A stretch of DNA of 64,000 nucleotides from an uncultured Oscillospiraceae bacterium (lineage in GTDB: Bacteria; Bacillota; Clostridia; Oscillospirales; Oscillospiraceae): the NCBI GenBank assembly GCA_934591845.1, contig CAKTPO010000002.1, positions 124,001-188,000 of the forward strand, read 5' to 3'. Positions 36,252 through 43,878 of the stretch are shown piece after piece. Below the pieces are notes generated by a model, which was not told the origin of the DNA, did no database searches, and saw only the letters and a list, made by a program, of their open reading frames with translations. A program made the position numbers and the translations under genes. Positions within the stretch are counted from its first letter, which is position 1. Each line of letters begins with the position of its first letter.

Positions 36252-36491
36252 GTAAATGACAAGGGTGATCAGGGAAGTATTTGGCCCTTCTTTGCCGTTT
36301 CCTGAAATCAGCAGCAACAGCAGCACCACGATCAAATCCTCCGCTTCAAACCCAGAAGGTAAGAGGTTGCTGAAAAACGAGCCAACGGTCTGGTCTTTTA
36401 CCGGTTCTCGGGAAGCAGGAAGCGACACCTGATCTGGCAGGCTTTGCCGGAGAAAAGTTCCATCCTGTGTGGGGACATAACGGTTATACAT
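36240..36491 (-). CDS. small protein with conserved hydrophobic C-terminus, unknown function
   Basis: 83 residues. Hydrophilic N-terminal half (MYNRYVPTQDGTFLRQSLP) and a C-terminal end GFEAEDLIVVLLLLLISGNG then SLITLVIYLFL, which resembles small Oscillospiraceae proteins of unknown role. Third gene of a three-gene operon; ATG follows the previous stop by 2 nt. Its end overlaps the GIY-YIG gene on the other strand by 12 nt. Confidence 0.7.
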   Translation of the reverse strand: MYNRYVPTQDGTFLRQSLPDQVSLPASREPVKDQTVGSFFSNLLPSGFEAEDLIVVLLLLLISGNGKEGPNTSLITLVIYLFL

Positions 36492-36493
36492 TT

Positions 36494-36853
36494 CTACACC
36501 ACCGTTCCTTTCCCCAAAATACCGGACCCCAATAGACCGGATGCCTGCTGCGCCATTTTGGCTGCCCGCATGGCTTTTTCCAGTTTTTGGTGCCGCTCCC
36601 GGCTGATATAAGGGGTCAGAGCATTGAGAAGTGCCTGCTGCTCTTTGTCAATGGCGGCACCCTGGGCTAGGCTGGAAAAGGCCTTAATGGCTTCCAGACT
36701 GTCGCTTCCACCCATCTCTACAGAGTCCGGGCCAGGGGGTGGCCCTTGTTGTGGCTGTCCTAAGGACTGGGCGAGTTTTTGAATTTGGGCCATCATCTGG
36801 GGATTTCCCAGAATGGATTCCAGGGAGGTTTCCAGTGGGGCTTCCTGGCTCAT
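36494..36853 (-). CDS. unknown protein, middle gene of the three-gene operon
   Basis: 119 residues, predicted all-helical: SLESILGNPQMMAQIQKLAQ, a Pro/Gln-rich linker (LGQPQQGPPPGPDSVEMGG), then a helical half ending MAQQASGLLGSGILGKG. No enzymatic motif. Its start overlaps the upstream gene by 4 nt. Co-transcription with the other two small genes is very likely. Confidence 0.7.
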   Translation of the reverse strand: MSQEAPLETSLESILGNPQMMAQIQKLAQSLGQPQQGPPPGPDSVEMGGSDSLEAIKAFSSLAQGAAIDKEQQALLNALTPYISRERHQKLEKAMRAAKMAQQASGLLGSGILGKGTVV

Positions 36854-37083
36854 GGTTCGTCACGCAGTTGTTTCAGAAGTGCTGCCGCTTCCGCTGTGGC
36901 GAGAAAAGCCTCCAAAGTCCGTTTTGCTCCAGCAAGGTCTCCTTTTCCTACCTGCTCCAGGGCTTGTTTCAGTCCTTTTGCGTCAGAACGCTGCAAAAGC
37001 GTTCGCAATTGTTGGCCAGCGTCCGTATCCGCCAGAAGCTGGGCCTTTTGAATTTGCTCCTTGGTAAAATCAGCTTGCTCCAT
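36850..37083 (-). CDS. unknown helical protein, first gene of the three-gene operon
   Basis: 77 residues, charged and helical (MEQADFTKEQIQKAQLLADT), no known domain. GGAGC precedes the ATG. Upstream at 37127-37155 a CATATACT / GTCAAATA pair with 13-bp spacing resembles sigma-E promoters, suggesting sporulation control. Confidence 0.68.
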   Translation of the reverse strand: MEQADFTKEQIQKAQLLADTDAGQQLRTLLQRSDAKGLKQALEQVGKGDLAGAKRTLEAFLATAEAAALLKQLRDEP

Positions 37084-37126
37084 TGAGGATGCTCCTTTCC
37101 AGTCCAGAGATGTTGTCTTTTATATC

Positions 37127-37155
37127 AGTATATGCGAGAAGTGCTTTTATTTGAC
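37127..37155 (-). promoter_or_regulatory. candidate sigma-E-like promoter of the three-gene operon
   Basis: Minus strand: -35-like GTCAAATA (37155-37148), 13-bp spacer, -10-like CATATACT (37134-37127). The same -10 word with the same spacing precedes the operon ending at 39186. Match to the Bacillus sigma-E consensus is approximate. Confidence 0.35.
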
Positions 37156-37200
37156 TGTATGATAAAAATAATCCCAACAGTAGCTTTCTTGATTGGGGTA

Positions 37201-37209
37201 TGTTATAAT
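37201..37209 (+). promoter_or_regulatory. extended -10 promoter of the phosphoesterase-coaX operon
   Basis: TG, one base, TATAAT (37201-37209); no good -35, as usual for extended -10 promoters. Confidence 0.5.
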
Positions 37210-37224
37210 ACGGAAACGAGAATA

Positions 37225-37283
37225 CTAAGGGAACGCCTGATCGATTGTTGTCGGTTCTTGCCGAGCAAATCAGCGTTTCCCGG
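37225..37283. repeat. MITE-like palindromic element 2
   Basis: GGGAACGCCTGAT (37229-37241) pairs with ATCAGCGTTTCCC (37269-37281) with one bulge; inner hairpin TCGG (37251-37254) with CCGA (37261-37264). Preceded by CTAA as in element 1. Forms the untranslated leader of the next gene. Confidence 0.6.
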
Positions 37284-37298
37284 AAGGACGGATGAACG

Positions 37299-37793
37299 AT
37301 GGTTGTTTTGGTTTTGTCGGATTCCCATAGGTTCCTTTCATTTATGGAGCTTTGCGTTGAAAAAATCCATCCGGACTGTTTGATCCACCTTGGGGATTAT
37401 TACCCGGACGGCTATGAGCTTAGGGCTTTGTGTCCCGGGGCGGAAGTGTATCAGGTACCCGGAAATTGCGATGAATATGGCTGTGATAGTCGTTTGCCGA
37501 GAATTCTGATGCCCACTATTGGTGGTGTTCGCTTTTATATGACCCATGGTCATTTGCATAAGGTCAAAATGACCCGCTCCCTATTGCTGAAAGATGCCCG
37601 GAGTGCCAATGCCCAAGTAGTGCTATATGGCCACACCCATATCCCGGAATGCAGCCGGGAGGCAGATGGGCTGTGGGTGATGAATCCGGGTGCAGGTGGC
37701 TATTGCGGAACTGCGGGAGTTATTGAAATCGAAGACGGGAACGTCCGCTCCTGCCGTATTGTGGGGCGGGCAGAGTTGGAGGAGATGAAATGA
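37299..37793 (+). CDS. YfcE/YsnB-family metallophosphoesterase
   Basis: 164 residues. All calcineurin-type metal motifs are present: VLVLSDSH (residues 2-9), LIHLGD near 28, GNCD near 52, MTHGH near 77, and YGHTHIP near 106. Members hydrolyse phosphodiesters in vitro; physiological substrate unknown. Overlaps coaX by 4 nt. Confidence 0.92.
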   Translation: MVVLVLSDSHRFLSFMELCVEKIHPDCLIHLGDYYPDGYELRALCPGAEVYQVPGNCDEYGCDSRLPRILMPTIGGVRFYMTHGHLHKVKMTRSLLLKDARSANAQVVLYGHTHIPECSREADGLWVMNPGAGGYCGTAGVIEIEDGNVRSCRIVGRAELEEMK

Positions 37794-38557
37794 TTCTTGC
37801 AGTACACATCGGCAATACCAACATCACTCTTGGGGCGGTCAATGGAAAAGAGATTTTGTTTCAGGCCCGCATCCGCACGGATGCCACAAAGACCTCGGAT
37901 GAATACGCCATTGATCTTCAAATGCTGCTGGCCATCCATTGCGTGAGCAGCAACCAAATTGAAGGAGCAATCATCGCTTCTGTGGTACCCCAGGTGCTGA
38001 ATCCTGTCAAAACAGCATTAAAAAAACTTTTCGGGAAGCCTGTTATGGTGGTAGGCCCGGGGATCAAAACTGGCCTCAATATCCGCATTGACAATCCAGC
38101 CCAGACGGGTGCGGATTTGGTAGTAAGCTGTGTTGCCGCCCTAAAGATGCAAAAGCCGCCGCTGATCGTGATTGGTATGGGAACCGCAACTACCATGATG
38201 GTGTTGGACGAAACAGGGGCCATGATCGGTGGCAGTATCAGCCCTGGCATCCGGGTTTCTATGGATGCGTTGACCCAGCGAGCGGCACTGCTTCCTGGAT
38301 TGCAGCTGGATCAGCCCAAAAGGACCATCGGTCGCAATACGGTAGAGTGTATGCGCAGCGGCATTCTCTATGGTGCCGCATCTATGCTGGACGGCATGAT
38401 CCAGCGCATGGAACAGGAACTGGGCACACAGGCTACGGTGGTCGCCACAGGCCGTATCGGGCAGTATGTGGTGCCTTTGTGCAAAACCCCCATCATCTAT
38501 GAGCGGGATCTCATCATCAAGGGCTTGGCGGCGCTCTATATGGAGAATGTAAAGTAA
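37790..38557 (+). CDS. coaX: type III pantothenate kinase
   Basis: 255 residues, ASKHA fold. First step of coenzyme A synthesis; ATP-dependent, not inhibited by CoA. Motifs: N-terminal phosphate loop VHIGNTNITLG, IRIDNPAQTGADLVVSCVAA near residue 100, and GMGTATTMMVLD near 128, GGSISPGI near 145. Odd point: the usual Asp before IGNTN (DIGNTN) is His here, a position expected to matter for metal or ATP binding. GAGGAG precedes the ATG; translationally coupled to the phosphoesterase. Confidence 0.93.
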   Translation: MILAVHIGNTNITLGAVNGKEILFQARIRTDATKTSDEYAIDLQMLLAIHCVSSNQIEGAIIASVVPQVLNPVKTALKKLFGKPVMVVGPGIKTGLNIRIDNPAQTGADLVVSCVAALKMQKPPLIVIGMGTATTMMVLDETGAMIGGSISPGIRVSMDALTQRAALLPGLQLDQPKRTIGRNTVECMRSGILYGAASMLDGMIQRMEQELGTQATVVATGRIGQYVVPLCKTPIIYERDLIIKGLAALYMENVK

Positions 38558-38568
38558 AGGAGAAGCTT

Positions 38569-38955
38569 ATGAAGAAAACACCTCAACCGGCCCAAGCGCC
38601 CAACGGTGCCTTGCAAGGCTATGAGCGATTTAAGCACGTCATGGGTATTGTGATCACTTGGCTGTATCATCTGCGCAAGGTCGTTCTGGCAGCACCCGTT
38701 GTGTATGTTGCCCTCCGGATTGCGGCGTACAATACTGTGAATTTACCCCTCTCTGTTGGATTGCTGCTGCAATCTGACGGTACATTTACCATGCACATTT
38801 CCCGATACCTGGCGGTGGTCGGACCGTTGGCACTGACTGGCGGGTGCCTTGCGATGATGTTCCTTTCCAGAAAGGCACTGTACGCTTGGGCGGTCAGCGT
38901 GTTTTCTCTGGCACTTCCGGTGCTGCTGGTGGTAAGCAATTTGTATCCTGCATAG
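38569..38955 (+). CDS. small integral membrane protein of unknown function
   Basis: 128 residues: Pro/Gln-rich cytosolic start, then three to four hydrophobic segments (about 45-62, 80-100, 105-125). No recognised family. AAAGGAGAAGCTT before the ATG; 11 nt after coaX, so probably the last gene of that operon. Confidence 0.65.
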   Translation: MKKTPQPAQAPNGALQGYERFKHVMGIVITWLYHLRKVVLAAPVVYVALRIAAYNTVNLPLSVGLLLQSDGTFTMHISRYLAVVGPLALTGGCLAMMFLSRKALYAWAVSVFSLALPVLLVVSNLYPA

Positions 38956-39004
38956 TTTATTTCCCAATCGTTCAAGGATTCTTCACCTTTCTCCCAACAG
39001 TACA

Positions 39005-39166
39005 TGGTATACTGTAAGTACAGGAAACGGGAGCGGTGAAGGAGCCGATGCTGCGGAAATATTCGCAGATAAGCCGACGGTATTCCTTGTGACACACCGG
39101 TTTCGCAGAAAAAGAAAAACATACTCAGGCGGCAGCGACCAGTTTCGGTCGCTGCCGTTTTTGGTT
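39005..39166 (+). ncRNA. candidate structured non-coding RNA with its own promoter and terminator
   Basis: An extended -10 (TGGTATACT, 39005-39013) is followed about 145 bp later by a strong terminator: GGCAGCGACC (39130-39139) pairs with GGTCGCTGCC (39147-39156) and five T. In between there is no open reading frame with a ribosome-binding site but several pairings: CTGCG/CGCAG (39051-39055 with 39064-39068) enclosed by CCG/CGG, CGGTG near 39034 with CACCG near 39095, and AGGAA near 39022 with TTCCT near 39083, which together would make a pseudoknot. No known RNA family was recognised; a GCCGACGGTAT string recalls the FMN riboswitch 3' half but the rest does not fit and no gene follows on this strand. 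Confidence 0.45.
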
Positions 39167-39185
39167 TGACGACTGCCCGATTTGC

Positions 39186-39704
39186 TTAAAAAATGGAGGC
39201 CAGGGGGAAATGCAGGGCCAGATGCTTCCAGGTATGCCGGTCAAGATTCCCTGTGGGCGGAAGTCCGGATATTTGTTGGAAGGCAGACAGTGCATCCCGG
39301 GTAGCCAGATCCAGCACACCGGTGATCTCCGGAGCCTCCAGGCAATTGTATTTATCTGCCATGATCAGCAGAATCACCTGGGCCAGGTAAACTGACGGGT
39401 TTCGTTCTCCATAGGTGATCGTCTGACAAGGATTCAGAAGAACAGCCAGGGCAGGGGGAGGTGCGACTTCTACCAGGGCTTTGCCATATTCGTGGGCAAT
39501 CCGATCCCAGGTCTCCTGGTCGGTGACTCCAGTGATGGGAAGCTGATGGCGCCGCTGAAAAATACGAACGGCCTCCATGGTATCCGGGCCATAGATTCCG
39601 TCCGGGATCAGGGCCTTGTATTCTTCGATGCTCTCAGCCAGCACCCGAAGCATGGTTTGCAAACTGCGGATGGGTTTGCCTAAAAAGGTTTCTTTTGGTT
39701 TCAT
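39186..39704 (-). CDS. protein with two peptidoglycan-binding (PG_binding_1) domains
   Basis: 172 residues, almost entirely two PG_binding_1 repeats: DGIYGPDTMEAVRIFQRRH near residue 35 and TGVLDLATRDALSAFQQIS near 128. No catalytic domain and no signal peptide. Its start overlaps the stop of the SpoIID-like gene by 4 nt, and AGGAGGT precedes it. Probably a spore or wall peptidoglycan binder acting with its operon partners. Confidence 0.85.
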   Translation of the reverse strand: MKPKETFLGKPIRSLQTMLRVLAESIEEYKALIPDGIYGPDTMEAVRIFQRRHQLPITGVTDQETWDRIAHEYGKALVEVAPPPALAVLLNPCQTITYGERNPSVYLAQVILLIMADKYNCLEAPEITGVLDLATRDALSAFQQISGLPPTGNLDRHTWKHLALHFPLASIF

Positions 39705-40927
39705 CTCACGACCTCCTTTCTTGCAGGGTCCTGAACGTTCATGGAAAGGTTGTAACCCGGGAATTGGGTAAGAGTAGTGGAATGGGCATATCGGTTTCGT
39801 GGCGGTGTCCCATTGATAACAGCGGAGGTATAGGGAAAACGTTCCAGGTCCAGGAAACTGGCATTTTCGATGCCGGCAAACTGGTCGTATATTTCATCCC
39901 AGGTTGTAAGGTCTACGACTCCGGTTTGTGGAATGCTGAAATAGGCCTGGGCCGCCAGAACCGCATTACGTGTGGCATCCCCAAAAATCCCGTCTACGGT
40001 AATGTTGGGAATTTGAGGAATATAGGCAGCCAATACACGAAGCATATATTGTAGGTGTTCCACTCGAATACCCTGATTTCCGGGGGCGATGGGATCTCCG
40101 TGATTCCAGGCGATGGTATAGAACTGCTGGCCCTGACTTCGGAGCTCTGAGAGACTGGTAACTGCCGTATACAGCCGAACCAGGGCATACCAGCTGGCCG
40201 GTCCCACCACACCGTCTGGATTCAAGTCGAAGATTTCCTGGAAGGCCAGTAGTGCGCTTTCTGTTTGTGCGCCAAAAATACCGTCAATATTGGGTACTTT
40301 CGGAATTGCCGGATAGTTCTGAGAGATGCGATTTAACTCTGTTTGAATGATTACAACGTTGGGGCCAACACTGCCTCGCCGCAGGGGCCTTCCGGGATAA
40401 GAAGATACGTAGTTTTGAATGGGGGCATTGGAAACGATTTCTATATCGCCGTAATAGCTTTTCAGAATTTGGGTGGAGTTATAGCCTTTCTGGGCCAGCT
40501 TCTGACTTCCCCATTGACTAAGCCCCTCGCAGGTCACTGTGGTACCGTTGCAGAATTTGGCCGCCAGCGGTTCTACAAAATTGGGCCTGCGCAGGTAGGA
40601 GTTAAATAATTCGTCAACCAGTCGGGAAATGTTTGAAAAGAAACTCCGGCCTTTTACGAAAAACTGATCATATGCTGTGGAGCTGGTAATATCAAAATCA
40701 TAGCCCCGGCTTCGATAGAATTCCGTATAAACTCGGTTCAGCGCAAAGGAAACAATGGCCAGAATATTGGCCCGTAAGGCGCTTTCTTCCCAGGTGGGGT
40801 AGATTTCACTGGAAGCTACATTTTTAACATAGTCTGGAAAGCTGACGGTCACATTTTCGGCATCACTGCTGGGAGGCCCCAGGTGAACAGTGATCCGCTG
40901 GGGTACAAAAGGAGTAACAGTAGGCAT
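39701..40927 (-). CDS. SpoIID/LytB-like protein with C-terminal peptidoglycan-binding repeats
   Basis: 408 residues. The N-terminal 160 residues carry a SpoIID/LytB-like pattern (VSFPDYVKNVASSEIYPTW, then FCNGTTVTCEGLSQWG), related to the lytic transglycosylase used in engulfment. Two PG_binding_1 domains follow (about 175-240, NIDGIFGAQTESALLAFQ; about 275-340, TVDGIFGDATRNAVLAAQ). No signal peptide is visible, which suggests mother-cell deposition on the cortex rather than export. ATG at 40927 follows AGGAGGTTCT. Middle gene of a three-gene unit. Confidence 0.82.
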   Translation of the reverse strand: MPTVTPFVPQRITVHLGPPSSDAENVTVSFPDYVKNVASSEIYPTWEESALRANILAIVSFALNRVYTEFYRSRGYDFDITSSTAYDQFFVKGRSFFSNISRLVDELFNSYLRRPNFVEPLAAKFCNGTTVTCEGLSQWGSQKLAQKGYNSTQILKSYYGDIEIVSNAPIQNYVSSYPGRPLRRGSVGPNVVIIQTELNRISQNYPAIPKVPNIDGIFGAQTESALLAFQEIFDLNPDGVVGPASWYALVRLYTAVTSLSELRSQGQQFYTIAWNHGDPIAPGNQGIRVEHLQYMLRVLAAYIPQIPNITVDGIFGDATRNAVLAAQAYFSIPQTGVVDLTTWDEIYDQFAGIENASFLDLERFPYTSAVINGTPPRNRYAHSTTLTQFPGYNLSMNVQDPARKEVVR

Positions 40928-40935
40928 AGAACCTC

Positions 40936-41316
40936 CTATAGATTTTGCGGCGGCGTATTGTAGAGAACGTTTTCGTCCCATCGATCCGGCAATTCTGAAA
41001 GCGGAACCATTTCAAGATTCTGAACCGTAGTCACATCGGGGAAAATCTGCACGTTTCTGGCAAAAATCTGCTCAAAATGATTTTTATAGGCGCAGACGGT
41101 AATATTCGTAAAGGGCTTCTGTCCGTGTTCTTCCGGTTCCAGGCTCTCCGCCTTCTCGGGGGTTGGAATGGGGATTCGTTCTGTCAGCCCGCTGCGGCCT
41201 GTTAGGCGCATGGCAATGGCAGTCCCGTCCTGAGATGTGACAACCACCGCCACGTCTTCCAATGGAATCTGGGCGTAACTCATGTATGCTTTTGCGACAA
41301 GATAGCCGTTTGGCAA
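40936..41316 (-). CDS. carboxypeptidase-like beta-sandwich small protein, partner of the SpoIID-like gene
   Basis: 126 residues. The start TTG at 41316 (MPNGYLVAKAYMS) is chosen because GGAGGG lies 7 nt upstream; a TTG five codons earlier overlaps the site. The sequence AQIPLEDVAVVVTSQDGTAIAMRLTGRSG has the look of a CarboxypepD_reg/transthyretin-like fold. Role unknown, but the operon suggests a spore-envelope scaffold. Confidence 0.65.
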   Translation of the reverse strand: MPNGYLVAKAYMSYAQIPLEDVAVVVTSQDGTAIAMRLTGRSGLTERIPIPTPEKAESLEPEEHGQKPFTNITVCAYKNHFEQIFARNVQIFPDVTTVQNLEMVPLSELPDRWDENVLYNTPPQNL

Positions 41317-41345
41317 TTGGCATCCCTCCAAGATAAAATCCTGAT

Positions 41346-41374
41346 AGTATATGCTGGTGAATCAAAAATTGTTC
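41346..41374 (-). promoter_or_regulatory. candidate sigma-E-like promoter of the SpoIID-like operon
   Basis: Minus strand: GAACAATT (41374-41367), 13-bp spacer, CATATACT (41353-41346), 30 bp before the TTG start. Shares its -10 word and spacing with 37127-37155. Confidence 0.35.
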
Positions 41375-41403
41375 CGGCTGCCTGGTTTGGCAGCCGGAAC
41401 AAT
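41363..41403 (-). terminator. terminator of the 41403-41831 gene
   Basis: ATTGTTCCGGCTGCC (41368-41382) pairs perfectly with GGCAGCCGGAACAAT (41389-41403); on the minus strand five T follow. The stem includes the stop codon. Confidence 0.85.
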
Positions 41404-41831
41404 TATAGGAACGGACGCATCTGACGAATGTTGTTGGTTTCAGTGTCGATCAGCTTTTGAGAAAGCGTTTGAATTCGGGTGTCCCGCCCATCAGAATGAT
41501 GGAGATTTTTAAGCCCTTTGACCATGCCTTTGGTATTGCCCTGAATCATCAGATCCGCAATTTTGGAATCGGGATTTGCCCTGGAAAGCTTCATTCGTAC
41601 CATCATATCGGTCATTACCCGAATGGCGGGGTCCAGTTCCCGCAGTTCCCATCCCCTCTGAGAAGCGATGCTGTGGGCTTCGGTCTCGATACGGTCATAT
41701 TCCTGCAGCTGCTGCCCAAGGGCTTGCCGCAAATCCGGCTGAATTGCCGCATCCATAACACTGCGAATGCCAATCTGCCCCATTTGTGTGGTTTTTAGAA
41801 CGGAGGATAGAATTTCACGATTGTTTTTCAT
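41403..41831 (-). CDS. ferritin-like/DUF-type helical protein, unknown function
   Basis: 142 residues, long amphipathic helices with an LQEYDRIETEAHSIASQRGWEL stretch typical of four-helix-bundle, ferritin-like clostridial proteins. No full set of iron ligands is evident. GAGGTGACAACGTT precedes the ATG. Monocistronic. Similar proteins are often spore-associated; that link is inference. Confidence 0.6.
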   Translation of the reverse strand: MKNNREILSSVLKTTQMGQIGIRSVMDAAIQPDLRQALGQQLQEYDRIETEAHSIASQRGWELRELDPAIRVMTDMMVRMKLSRANPDSKIADLMIQGNTKGMVKGLKNLHHSDGRDTRIQTLSQKLIDTETNNIRQMRPFL

Positions 41832-41924
41832 AACGTTGTCACCTCTAGGCTAGTATTGGCAGAGGGGAAACTTCTATGCACCGAATGAATTTTCCAGCAT
41901 AAAATGGCAGAGGAGTGTGATGAT

Positions 41925-43748
41925 ATGTGTGCCATAGCCGGCTGTATCGGCCTGGAGCTACAGGAATGCACGGCAGAGAAAATGCTGAAAACAATGGACC
42001 GTCGAGGGCCGGATGGCCGGGGGTCGCTCTATCTTCCCGGCTGTGTGCTGCTGCATACAAGACTGGCTGTAATCGACCCAGCCGGTGGCCAACAGCCCAT
42101 GGAGCTGGAATGGGGAGGGGAGAAGTACAGTCTTGTATACAATGGAGAAACCTATAACGCAGACGAACTACGGCAGGAGCTTCGAAAATTGGGGCATTCC
42201 TTTGAAACCCATTGTGATACGGAGGTGGTGCTGCACGCCTATGCCCAGTGGGGGAGGGAAGCACTATCCAAAATCAATGGTATTTTTGCAATCGCAGTGT
42301 GGGAACACAAGGCCCGAAGGCTATTCTTGGCCCGAGACCGTATGGGTGTAAAGCCCCTATTTTACAGCCTGATTGATGGAGGAATCTTGTTCGCCTCAGA
42401 AATCAAAACCATTTTGGCTTATCCTGAAAGCAGAGCAGTGCTGACCCAAGAAGGGGCTGCACAGCTTCTTCTGTTGGGGCCAGGACGAAAACCAGGCAGC
42501 GGCGTGTTTGACGGGGTATCCGAATTGGAACCCGGCTGCTGCGCTTATTTTGAGGCAGGGAAGCTCCATGTGGAAAGGTACTGGTCCTTAAAGGACCGGG
42601 AACACCATGAAAGCTTTGCCGAGACCGTAGAGCATACCAGATACCTGGTGCTGGATGCCATCAAACGGCAGATGATTTCCGATGTACCCATCGGTACATT
42701 TTTATCAGGGGGGCTGGATTCCAGCATTATTAGTGCGGTATGTGCAGAAGAATTGAGAGCGCAGGGGATGAAACTGAGCACGTTCTCGGTGGGATACCCT
42801 GACCATGACTTGTATTTCCGGCCAGGAAAATTTCAGCCCTCCTCAGACAGCCATTATATAGAGCAAATGGTTCACTATTTGGATACAGAACAGCACTTGA
42901 CAGAGCTTGGCCCTGAGACATTGGTGGATGCACTGGAAGATGCAACGATTGCACGGGATTTGCCGGGGATGGCCGATGTGGATTTTTCATTGCTGGCTTT
43001 TTGCAGGATGATTTCCAATCACGTGAAAGTTGCGCTGTCCGGGGAATGTGCCGACGAACTGTTTGGAGGGTATCCCTGGTACCGAGACCCTGAGGTGCGG
43101 ATGCGCACGGGATTTCCGTGGGCCCAGAATACGGAAGATCGGGCAGCGATCCTTTCACCGGAAATGCGCCATGGCCTTGACTGCATGGAATATGTTACGG
43201 AAGCCTATGAAAGAACCTGTCGGGAAAGCGACATTCTTCCGGAAAACAGTCCTCTGGAACGGCGCATGAAAGAAATGGTCAATTTGAATCTTCGATGGTT
43301 TATGCAGACACTTCTGGACCGCAAGGATAGAATGAGTATGTTCAGCGGGTTGGAGGTCCGTGTTCCATTTTGTGACTACAGAATTGCAGAGTACCTATAT
43401 GCTGTGCCGTGGGAATACAAAGACTATGGAGGGGAGGAGAAGGGCCTGTTGCGAGCCGCTTGCGGCGACCTGCTTCCAAAGGAAGTGGCTCATCGGAAAA
43501 AGAGCCCCTATCCCAAAACCTTGGACCCAGCCTATGTGACGTTGCTGGAAAACAAGCTCAGTCGACTTTTGAATCGTGGAGATGCACCGCTGTTTCACCT
43601 GGTTGACAAGAAGGCACTACAGGCTCTGCTGTCCAAAGAAACGGTTTGGCCCTGGTATGGTCAGCTGATGACAAGACCGCAAAAAATTGCCTATTTCCTA
43701 CAAATGGATTTTTGGCTGCAGCAATACGATGTGAAGCTTAAGCTTTAA
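41925..43748 (+). CDS. asnB: asparagine synthase (glutamine-hydrolysing)
   Basis: 607 residues. Class II glutaminase with nucleophile Cys2 exposed after Met removal (MCAIAGCIG), RRGPDGRG near 30, YNGETYNADELR near 75 and DTEVVLHAYAQWG near 98; synthetase domain with PP-loop FLSGGLDSSIISAV near 263 and SGECADELFGGYPW near 370. Makes asparagine from aspartate, ATP and glutamine. ATG at 41925 with GAGGAG upstream is required for an N-terminal Cys; the frame extends 7 codons further upstream but that would bury the nucleophile. Confidence 0.95.
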   Translation: MCAIAGCIGLELQECTAEKMLKTMDRRGPDGRGSLYLPGCVLLHTRLAVIDPAGGQQPMELEWGGEKYSLVYNGETYNADELRQELRKLGHSFETHCDTEVVLHAYAQWGREALSKINGIFAIAVWEHKARRLFLARDRMGVKPLFYSLIDGGILFASEIKTILAYPESRAVLTQEGAAQLLLLGPGRKPGSGVFDGVSELEPGCCAYFEAGKLHVERYWSLKDREHHESFAETVEHTRYLVLDAIKRQMISDVPIGTFLSGGLDSSIISAVCAEELRAQGMKLSTFSVGYPDHDLYFRPGKFQPSSDSHYIEQMVHYLDTEQHLTELGPETLVDALEDATIARDLPGMADVDFSLLAFCRMISNHVKVALSGECADELFGGYPWYRDPEVRMRTGFPWAQNTEDRAAILSPEMRHGLDCMEYVTEAYERTCRESDILPENSPLERRMKEMVNLNLRWFMQTLLDRKDRMSMFSGLEVRVPFCDYRIAEYLYAVPWEYKDYGGEEKGLLRAACGDLLPKEVAHRKKSPYPKTLDPAYVTLLENKLSRLLNRGDAPLFHLVDKKALQALLSKETVWPWYGQLMTRPQKIAYFLQMDFWLQQYDVKLKL

Positions 43749-43825
43749 AGAAATACAAGAATAATGTAAAAGCAACTGATAGTTGATATAAAAATACTGT
43801 AAATACTTCATATATAATGGAGAAA

Positions 43826-43857
43826 AGCACCGGGCATATGCTCGGTGCTTTTTGCAA
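43826..43857 (+). terminator. terminator of asnB
   Basis: AAAGCACCG pairs with CGGTGCTTT around a GGCATATGCT loop, T run following. Confidence 0.8.
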
Positions 43858-43878
43858 GGGTAGATTGTATCCCTGGAT

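Noticed and set aside
39020-39110. FMN, cobalamin or cyclic di-AMP riboswitch in the candidate RNA
   Set aside because: Short matches exist (GCCGACGGTAT, GGTGAA) but the ordered conserved blocks of these classes are missing and no gene follows on that strand.
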